Assembly: GCA_964616145.1 (NCBI GenBank)
Contig: CAZTRD010000052.1
Coordinates: 1 to 5,294 of the forward strand
DNA length: 5,294 bases
Source of the DNA: JAQTNP01 sp964616145
Lineage (GTDB): Bacteria; Patescibacteriota; Minisyncoccia; Minisyncoccales; PEYH01
Reading direction: 5' to 3'
Both the position numbers and the translations under genes were made by a program. Position 1 is the stretch's first letter. Every line of letters starts with the position of its first letter. Below are positions 1 through 5,294 of the stretch, in pieces. A model generated the notes under the pieces. The model worked only from the letters and a program-made list of their open reading frames with translations. It was not told the origin of the DNA and searched no databases.

Positions 1-2
1 AT

Positions 3-3000
3 CCTGTAAGTAATACTTCTGTTGCTACACTTGTTAGCTATTCTGGAGGACCTTATCTGGATGTTGCTGTTAATACTTATCCCACTACTGCTTCGCAGAC
101 TTCTATACAGACTTTGAAGGCTAAGCTTAGGAATATTGGGAATGAGACTGCGTATAATATTTCGTTGAATTGGACATTGCCTACTGGATGGAGCATTAAT
201 GAAGGAAGCTTGAATACTAGCTATAGTTCTTTGGCTGCTTCTGGGACTGTATGGAATAATTTAAGTGTGATAATAAGCACTGCTGCCCCTTATGATGTTA
301 ATGCAACGAATACTACTATTACAGTTGATGTTGGCTCTGTTAGTAATACAAGCGATAGTGATTCTGTAAGTGTTTCTCTGCTTTGTAATGGAGGAGATGG
401 CGTATGCGGGCAAGGGTGTACATCGAGTACAGATGCTGATTGTATTGGCGCTACTACTGCAACTGAAACTACAACTAGCACTGGGGGCACTGTTAGCGGA
501 ACTAGCGGCGGGGGCGGAGGCGGCGGAGGAGGGTTTGTAAGCAGCAAAGAAGTGTTTAGGATTAAAGAGAGCAGTTCGATTATTGAGATTAATAAAGGAG
601 AGAGCAATGAGTTTGTTCTTGAAGTTGGAAACAGTTATGCAGGTTCCGAGCTTATAGATGTTAGTTTAGGCATTACTGGGTTCCTGGACCAGTATGTTAA
701 GATTGAGCCAGCTTCGATTGACAGGATAAGGTATGGGGAATCCAGAGAGTTTAAGATTCTGCTGAATGCCCCTTCATATCTGAAGTATGGCGAATATACT
801 TTAGAGGCGAATATTGTCGGTGATTTGGTTACTGCTGATGGGGTTAGCAGGCTAACTGATACTCGTATATTGAAGCTGATCATACATGAAAGCAGCAGGG
901 AAGATGCTGCTTTGGCTTTGGATACCGCTTCTGATGCTGTTAAGCTTATGGAGGAAGCTAATTTTACTGTTGAGAAGACTTTACGATTGCTGAAGAAAGC
1001 GCAGGAATTGTTTGAAGAGAAGAAGTACAAGCAGGCTATTGATGCTGCTGCTGAGGTGATTGCTAAGAAAGAGGATGCGTTTACTTCCAGGAAGATGCTT
1101 GATTCGCTTTCTATCAAGGTTAAGAAAGGCGTTGGGAAAGGGTTTAGGCTTTCAGGCACCCAGGAGCTGTTAGCTATTGCTGCTGATGCTATCTCCAAGG
1201 AGGAGTTTGCTACTGCTATCCTTTCTTTGAATGATGCTCAGCTTACTTATGTTTTAGAAACAAAGGGGAAGGTTAATTTGATAAGGTTTGCTGCTAATAA
1301 TTGGCATTGGCTTATATTTGCTTTTTTTGTATTGGGTGTATTGTCTCTGAAAGGGTATAAGAGGCTTATGATGATATTGATCAGCTATAAGCTTGGTGTT
1401 TTGAGCAAAGAGCAGAAGGTTGTTCTGGAATTGCGCAAGGAATTACAGGATAAGTACTTCTTCAAGAAGGTTATTGGTGAGCAGCTTTATGACCAGGGGA
1501 TGCAGCAGTATGAGAAGAAGCTGATGGAGATATGGCAGGACGGCATTGCTTTGAGAGCTAAGAAGATTGGGTTCTTATCGCTAGAGCATCAGATGAAGGG
1601 CATTGTGAAGGAGATGAATGAGGTTAAGGGTGATATCAGGAAGTATCAGAAGAGGTACTTTATCGAAGGGGATATGCCTAGAGCAAGGTATATGGACGGC
1701 TTAGCTGTTTATCGCCGCACTATGGCTGAGTTAGAGAAAGAGATTAGCATGGTGGAGGCTAAGATAGAGAGCGGGAAGGGTAAGAGGAAGTATGGGTTTG
1801 GATTTGTAAAAAAATTTAATCTTGCTTTCGGAAAAACTTTGGAGAATGTTAAAAATTTTGTAAGGAAGAAGAAAGAAGAAGATAAAGGCAAAAAAGGGAT
1901 AGGGATTTTTGCAGAAAGGAAAGATGTATTACATAGTTTGAGCCATATAAAACAAAGCAAAAAGGAGATTGAAAAAGAGATAAGTTTAGCTAAGGTTGGG
2001 TTAAGCAAGGGGTTGATAAGCAAACATGAATATGAGCTGATATTAAATAATAAGGTTAATGGAAAGAGCAGGCTAGAATGGCTGAAGTTCTGTAATGATT
2101 ATATACATAATATTAAATCAAGCCGCAGAAGGCATTTGATTAATGTTGGCATTCCTATTGTTTTAGGATTTATTTTATTGCTGGGTATGCTAATGGGGCC
2201 TGCTTTTGTTGGTTTTGTTACTGTTGATTCGAATATGGCCCCTGTTTTGATTAAAGATATACCTGGTGTTTATATTAATAAGAATTCAGAGTATAGCTTA
2301 GATTTAAGGGAGTATTTCTATGATGAAGATAATCTGACTTATTATTCCTCCAGGATTGAAGGGGTGTTAGTTGTTAGGAGAGGAGAGGATATTATATCTT
2401 TTGTTCCCTCTGAGGATTATATTGGGAAGGATGAAGCAACGATAATTGCTAAGGATGAGCATGAGTTTATTGAGAGTAATATGTTTAATGTTACAGTGAG
2501 TTTGCTTTATAATGAGATTCCTGAATTAGTTAAGGAGATTCCTAATTTAACTATGGGTAGAGAGTATAGGCTGAATCTTTCTGAGTACTTTAGCGATGAA
2601 GATTCGTTAAGTTATGGTTATAGGGAGGTTGAGGATATAAGCGTTAGTTTTGAGGGGGATGTTGCTGTTATAAGGGCTTTTTCTAACTTTACAGGTTATA
2701 GGTATATGTTCTTTATAGCTAATGACTCTGAGTTTAGCGAAGTAAGCAATGTGTTTAGGATTGATGTTGTTGATTTGAATGTTTCTTTCAGGAGTGAGAG
2801 TACTGTACAGATAATGGCTGTTATAAATAAGCCTGTGAAGTGGATTACTAAAGTTGAGGTTAATGAGAGCGTTGGGAATTTAACTGTGAATATTTCTTCT
2901 GCTGCTATCAATGTTAGTGTGAAGAAGGTTGTCTCTGGTGAGAATGTAACAGTTGATAATGTTAAGGTTAACGATATGGGTGTTGTTAAGAATTTAACAG

Positions 3001-5294
3001 ATTTTGTTGCTGAGAATAAGATTGAGTATATTGATGAAATGGTTAGTGTGCTTAATGAGCAGAAGATAGGGGTTTCAGATGCTGTAAAGATAAGGGAAAT
3101 AAATGAAGAGATTAATTCTTTGAGCAATGAAAGGAACCAGCTTAGCGGTTATGTTGTTGCTTCTTCTGGCAAAGGGTTATTGACCAGGCTTTTTGAGTGG
3201 TTGACGGGTGGCGAGGTTACTGGGTATGCTGTAAAGGAAAATCCTGGAAAACATCTTGGATGGAATAAGTCAAAGGATGTTGAGCTTGTTATAGAAGAGA
3301 ATGTTTCAGCTGTTGTTGTAGAGTATTATACAGAAGCTCCTGTTGCTGATGAGATTTTGATAAATTCATATACTAAACAGGTTGTTGTCAGCTCTGATAT
3401 ACATTATGAGAATATTCTTGCTTATTCGGAATTGCCTGTTGAGGCTTCTCAGAGAGATATTAAGCTGTATAATATTAATAATGAGAGCAGGGTTTTGGTC
3501 GATGTTTATGAGTATAGCGATGCTAATAATAACAGCTTAGTGGATATGATATACTGGATTGTCCCTTCACTTTCAAATCAAACATATGAGATTGTTATTG
3601 AGATTTCTAAAGCTGAGCTGCTTGATGAGAATAGAAGCTTTGTTGAGGATATTTATGATTATGTAAAAGCGCAAGATAGCAATTGGACTTTGGTTAGTGA
3701 CGGAGAGTATGTGAGGGTAACTTTTGAAGAGGCTTTGGATAATACCAAAGATATAACGGTTTATGCAAGGAGCAATGAATCTGCTTCAATTGAGGTTTAT
3801 ACTGAAGATTCTGATGAAATTATTGCTTTGTTTGAGAATATTTCTTCTGAAGGATATTACAAGGTTTATTTGACTAATTTAACAGGATGCTATGATAATG
3901 AAACAGAAGTGCTTACTGATGAAGGCTGGAAGCTGTTTAAGGATTTAGAAGATGAGAAGGTTATGACTTTAAATCCTGAAACTCATGCAAGAGAATGGCA
4001 GAAGCCAACAGCTAAACAGGTATTTGAGCATGATGGGGAGATGTACAAAATTATTTTAGAAGATGGGAGTGATTTGTTAGTCAGTCCAGAGCATAAGGCT
4101 TATTCAGCAACACCCAATAATTTCCTTAAGTCTTTTGTGTTAAAGACTTCAACAGAAGATTGTTTCTTGAATCCAGGCTCGTTAGACCAGATAGGGCAGC
4201 CTAATTTTAATGCAAGCGCAAATATTGGAACATCCTTGCCATGTATAAGCTGTTTAGCTTGTAGTTCAAATGATTTAGATGACTCGTCTGGAATAATTTT
4301 AAGGAAATCTTTTAATTCTTCAAATATTAAATCTACTTGTTTCAATGGAACCTTAGCATATTTAGAAATGGAGGACTTGATGTTTAATAGTTCTTGCCAG
4401 CAATGTTCCGGAGAACATAATTCTAAATTTAATGCTGACGAATTTACTATAACAAATCTAACTGGATTTTCCCTAAAGAATGATATTAATATGTTGGTAT
4501 CGACAACTAATTTCATTCACCAACCCTCTTTTTTCAATCTTTCCCAAGCCTTTTGTTTTACTTCATTACCTAATCTAAGGCAATCTTCCTCACTTAATTT
4601 AGAATTCTCTAATAATTTATCTAACTTCTTAAGCAATAAAGCTCTTTTAACTTTCTCAGCTAAAAACTGCCTAACAGCTTCTGAAACATTTAATTCCGGA
4701 ACCTTGTCTATCTGCGACTTAAGCTCTTTGGATATTGACAAAGTTAAGTTTGGCATTTTAACACCTCCACATAGTTTAGTGTATCCTGTGGAATATGTGG
4801 ATATATATAAATCTTTTGCTTTACAGCCAATTAAAGAGATTTATTCTTCATTTGAAGAAGGAGAAGAAATTTATTTCTTAGATTCTGAAAACAAGCCAGT
4901 TAAAGTGAAAAACATAGAAAAAGTTCCATATTCCGGAAAAATCTATGATGTTGACGTTCCAGATGATATTGTGTTAGTGAAAAGAAATGACGGCAAAGCT
5001 GTCTGGAGCGGGAATTCAAATTCTTATGCTACATTTGACTTGAAGGTTAATGGAAATGTTGAGTTTGATTATATTGTTGATCCATTTGCAGCAGGAAATT
5101 GTGATTCTGGTGATTTAACCACAACCTGTGCACTAAATAATACATATAACTTCACAGATGGGGAAGTGATTAATGCTAATAACCTTATTATTGGAGAAAT
5201 TGGTTCTATATTTAACGATACAATCCTATCAAGTAATCGTGGAGCTTCTGTTATAATTAATCTAACTGGGAATTTAACTATAAAAAATGGGGGT
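3..5294 (+). CDS. Giant multidomain surface protein interrupted by an intein (partial, both ends open)
   Basis: One open frame of 1764 codons crosses the whole window with neither start nor stop inside it. Order of parts by residue: Ig-like CARDB/NEW3-type domain (about 19-126); four-Cys patch C128, C135, C139, C147; Thr-rich then nine-Gly linker (about 149-177); second Ig-like domain (183-298); helical stalk (300-430); membrane segment (434-449); charged helical loop (450-711); membrane segment (715-739); two cadherin-like domains (746-836, 840-924); further beta-rich modules and a short coiled coil (927-1295); intein (1296-1671); remaining extein (1672 on), beta-rich and possibly beta-helical. 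N-x-S/T sequons are frequent in the predicted outer parts and I found none in 450-711, and Lys/Arg clusters flank that loop, so it should be cytoplasmic. I infer an envelope or adhesion role from architecture alone. The modules after residue 1080 remind me of large uncultured DPANN surface proteins; this is memory, not a search. Confidence 0.9.
507..533 (+). repeat. Poly-glycine codon run
   Basis: Nine consecutive Gly codons (residues 169-177) use mixed GGC, GGG and GGA, so this is selected protein sequence rather than simple slippage of one codon. It follows a Thr/Ser/Gly-rich stretch (about 149-168) and a four-Cys patch, and separates two Ig-like domains: a flexible and possibly O-glycosylated linker. 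It is also a local GC peak in otherwise AT-rich DNA. Confidence 0.85.
1302..1349 (+). other. First transmembrane segment of the surface protein
   Basis: Residues 434-449 (WHWLIFAFFVLGVLSL) are an uncharged, aromatic-rich hydrophobic run. The next residues, KGYKRL, are strongly basic, which by the positive-inside rule puts the N-terminal Ig-like part outside and the following loop inside. It is slightly short for a membrane helix; the preceding AANN residues may extend it. Confidence 0.8.
1350..2144 (+). other. Cytoplasmic helical loop with three SHOCT-like repeats
   Basis: Residues 450-714 are Lys/Glu-rich, predicted helical and partly coiled coil, with no N-glycosylation sequon that I could find. 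Three imperfect units share a pattern of an aromatic or hydrophobic start, a short turn, then a Tyr-centred helix: about 484-515 (starting KYFFKKVIG), about 551-581 (starting RYFIEGDMP) and about 663-692 (starting AKVGLSKGLIS). They look like the short helical units called SHOCT that follow other domains in many prokaryotic proteins, typically 'G-x-I-x-x-x-E-Y'. The similarity is by eye. A cytoplasmic platform or oligomerisation role is inference only. Confidence 0.5.
2145..2219 (+). other. Second transmembrane segment of the surface protein
   Basis: Residues 715-739 form a long hydrophobic stretch rich in Gly, Ile, Leu and Met, directly preceded by the basic cluster SSRRRH and followed by exported-type, sequon-bearing domains. 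The orientation in-to-out matches the first segment's out-to-in, giving a hairpin topology with both long ends outside the cell. Confidence 0.85.
2238..2774 (+). other. Two tandem cadherin-like / Ig-like domains
   Basis: Residues 746-836 and 840-924 repeat the same signature: 'P-x-L/V-x-K-x-IP' near the start, then 'Y-x-L-D/N-L-x-E-YF' followed by 'DED-x-L-x-Y'. This 'YFxDED' pattern is characteristic of dystroglycan-type cadherin-like and related putative Ig domains, in which the acidic cluster usually binds calcium. The function here is probably as a spacer or adhesive element of the ectodomain. Confidence 0.6.
4100..4516 (-). CDS. vapC: VapC-type PIN-domain ribonuclease toxin
   Basis: This 138-residue protein has the length and motif order of a VapC toxin, a Mg2+-dependent RNase that stops translation when its antitoxin is lost. 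Visible acidic residues: Asp 6 in the opening VVDTN strand, Glu 42 in CWQELLN, Asp 95 in KDVPIFALAL, and Glu 113 in IWSNEPGF, where most family members have Asp in 'NDxxF'. The set is therefore complete, with a conservative change at the fourth position. The ATG at 4514-4516 follows the vapB TGA with no gap, and a GAGGG ribosome site sits 7 bases upstream inside the end of vapB, so the pair is translationally coupled. The whole gene lies antisense within the intein of the host gene, and its TAA stop overlaps intein block B codons. The PIN call is firm; the target RNA cannot be told from sequence. Confidence 0.92.
   Translation of the reverse strand: MKLVVDTNILISFFRENPVRFVIVNSSALNLELCSPEHCWQELLNIKSSISKYAKVPLKQVDLIFEELKDFLKIIPDESSKSFELQAKQLIHGKDVPIFALALKLGCPIWSNEPGFKKQSSVEVFNTKDLRKLLGVAE
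4517..4756 (-). CDS. vapB: VapB-type ribbon-helix-helix antitoxin
   Basis: This 79-residue protein sits immediately upstream of and abutting vapC, the normal antitoxin-first order. Residues 3-8 (NLTLSI) form the short DNA-binding strand of a ribbon-helix-helix fold, followed by helix one (about 9-18) and helix two (about 24-37, SEAVRQFLAEKV). The C-terminal part (about 40-79) is charged, helical and Trp-containing, as expected for the flexible tail that wraps and blocks the toxin. The ATG is supported by a strong GGAGGTG site 5 bases upstream and by a BRE/TATA promoter. Expected role: neutralise VapC and, as a dimer or with VapC, repress its own promoter; a candidate operator is listed. RHH antitoxins are sequence-divergent, so family assignment rests on fold pattern plus context. 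It is coded entirely antisense to intein sequence. Confidence 0.85.
   Translation of the reverse strand: MPNLTLSISKELKSQIDKVPELNVSEAVRQFLAEKVKRALLLKKLDKLLENSKLSEEDCLRLGNEVKQKAWERLKKEGW
4524..4528 (-). promoter_or_regulatory. Shine-Dalgarno site of vapC within the vapB end
   Basis: On the minus strand GAGGG lies 7 bases before the vapC ATG and is formed by the codons for the last Glu-Gly of vapB. It supports independent or coupled initiation at the TGA-ATG junction and hence the annotated vapC start. Confidence 0.65.
4762..4768 (-). promoter_or_regulatory. Strong Shine-Dalgarno site of vapB
   Basis: On the minus strand GGAGGTG lies 5 bases before the vapB ATG, an excellent match to the archaeal 16S 3' end. 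It fixes the vapB start. It overlaps the left arm of the inverted repeat at 4766-4801. Confidence 0.85.
4766..4804 (-). promoter_or_regulatory. Candidate VapB operator: inverted and direct repeats
   Basis: TCCACATA (4766-4773) and TATGTGGA (4794-4801) are a perfect 8-base inverted repeat with 20 bases between. In plus-strand reading TGTGGA also occurs at 4787-4792 and again 9 bases later at 4796-4801. These sites lie between the TATA box and the vapB start, over the predicted transcription start and touching the ribosome site, where ribbon-helix-helix antitoxins commonly bind to repress their own operon. The same arms could instead form an RNA hairpin hiding part of the ribosome site. No binding data; position and symmetry only. 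Confidence 0.5.
4801..4821 (-). promoter_or_regulatory. Archaeal BRE/TATA promoter for vapBC
   Basis: On the minus strand a purine-rich AAGCAAAAG (BRE-like, 4813-4821) is followed directly by ATTTATATATAT (4801-4812), a near-ideal archaeal TATA box. The expected transcription start, about 25 bases downstream, is near 4780, giving a short leader of about 25 bases that contains the vapB ribosome site. On the plus strand the same bases encode intein residues around DIYKSFA, so the promoter lies inside coding sequence and drives antisense RNA against the host gene. Confidence 0.7.

Larger units (their letters stand above)
4100..4821 (-). mobile_element. vapBC toxin-antitoxin cassette inserted in the intein
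   Basis: The operon and its promoter fill exactly the space between intein block B and the C-terminal Hint half. The vapC stop codon (4100-4102) overlaps the last two codons of block B (Ala 71, Tyr 72), and the promoter lies at the start of the C-terminal half. I see no transposase, no clear target duplication and no terminal repeats, so how it arrived is unknown. Its length preserves the host reading frame. The exact edges are uncertain: the left is close to 4104, the right anywhere from 4770 to about 4824. Confidence 0.65.
3888..5015 (+). other. Intein (Hint domain) with antisense vapBC in place of a homing endonuclease
   Basis: This is a self-splicing protein element of 376 residues (376 as read, about 154 without the insertion). 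Intein residue 1 is Cys (base 3888) and opens block A, CYDNETEVLTDEG, the classic 'C-x4-T-x-V-x-T-x2-G' form. Block B is LLVSPEHKAY with His 69 (base 4092) and Ser 66 in place of the usual Thr. The C-terminal half carries block F, KIYDVDVPDDIVLV (intein residues 351-364), and ends WSGN with Asn 376 at 5013-5015, followed by Ser as the +1 nucleophile. The usual block F His appears to be Ile 361, and the penultimate residue is Gly 375 rather than His; other inteins lack the penultimate His and still splice. The extein junction would become TG-SN. No LAGLIDADG or HNH motif is visible in the middle. Splicing activity is inferred, not shown. Confidence 0.88.

Noticed and set aside
290..3127. Long minus-strand open frames at 290-607, 635-1198, 1709-2023 and 2696-3127
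   Set aside because: Each lies opposite convincing plus-strand domains, has Ser/Leu/Phe/Thr-rich low-complexity products without motifs, and has no ribosome site or promoter that I could see. They are antisense shadows of the host frame.
3..4099. Gene boundary or frameshift within the host, since the architecture could be two proteins
   Set aside because: I read every codon in the frame and found no stop; no ribosome site plus start stands out near the second membrane segment.
4093..4103. Short palindrome ATAAGGCTTAT at the vapC stop, possible insertion site or terminator
   Set aside because: The arms are only five bases, with no following T-run on the minus strand and no matching copy at the right edge of the cassette.
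4446..4466. Sense-frame TNLTG inside the cassette, matching the LTNLTG just before intein Cys 1
   Set aside because: The codons differ (AAT CTA ACT GGA versus AAT TTA ACA GGA), the flanks do not match, and the copy lies within vapC coding sequence, so it is most likely chance.
4104..4769. A homing endonuclease in the sense frame of the intein
   Set aside because: The sense translation shows no LAGLIDADG, HNH, GIY-YIG or similar motif and has a Cys/Ser/Asn/Phe composition typical of an antisense shadow; the antisense frames give clear PIN and RHH proteins.
1..5294. tRNA, rRNA, CRISPR array or insertion sequence
   Set aside because: No cloverleaf-like B-box, no regular short repeats with spacers, and no transposase or terminal inverted repeats were seen on either strand.

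Overview
The window is a DPANN-like archaeal locus (Woesearchaeota/Pacearchaeota style; this is inferred, not proven). Pointers are AT-rich DNA, Arg codons mostly AGG/AGA, a BRE/TATA promoter on the minus strand, and a giant N-glycosylation-sequon-rich surface protein. I read one uninterrupted plus-strand frame from base 3 to base 5294 (1764 codons, no stop, both ends outside the window), so the window lies inside one very large gene. Residue n of this partial product starts at base 3n.

Layout of the host protein. Bases 3-1295 encode an exported region: an Ig-like CARDB/NEW3-type domain, a four-cysteine patch, a Thr-rich plus poly-Gly linker, a second Ig-like domain and a helical stalk. A membrane segment follows (about 1302-1349), then a roughly 260-residue charged, helical, sequon-free loop that should be cytoplasmic (about 1350-2144), then a second membrane segment (about 2145-2219). 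Bases 2220-3887 return to the outside with two tandem cadherin-like domains and further beta-rich modules.

At 3888-5015 the surface protein is interrupted by an intein (Hint domain). It begins at Cys 1296, has a recognisable block A and block B, and ends at Asn 1671 followed by Ser. The extein resumes at 5016 and runs off the window.

The main discovery is inside the intein. Where a homing endonuclease would normally sit, directly after block B, there is instead a complete VapBC-type toxin-antitoxin operon on the opposite strand: vapB 4756-4517 and vapC 4516-4100, with its own Shine-Dalgarno sites, a BRE/TATA promoter (4801-4821) and a candidate VapB operator (4766-4804). The host and intein frame stays open straight through this antisense operon, so about 222 codons are read on both strands. 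Taking out this segment leaves about 154 intein residues, the size of a normal mini-intein. The natural hypothesis is an intein maintained by addiction rather than by homing: loss of the intein DNA removes the labile antitoxin and frees the PIN-domain RNase, while protein splicing removes the nonsense-like sense translation of the operon from the surface protein.
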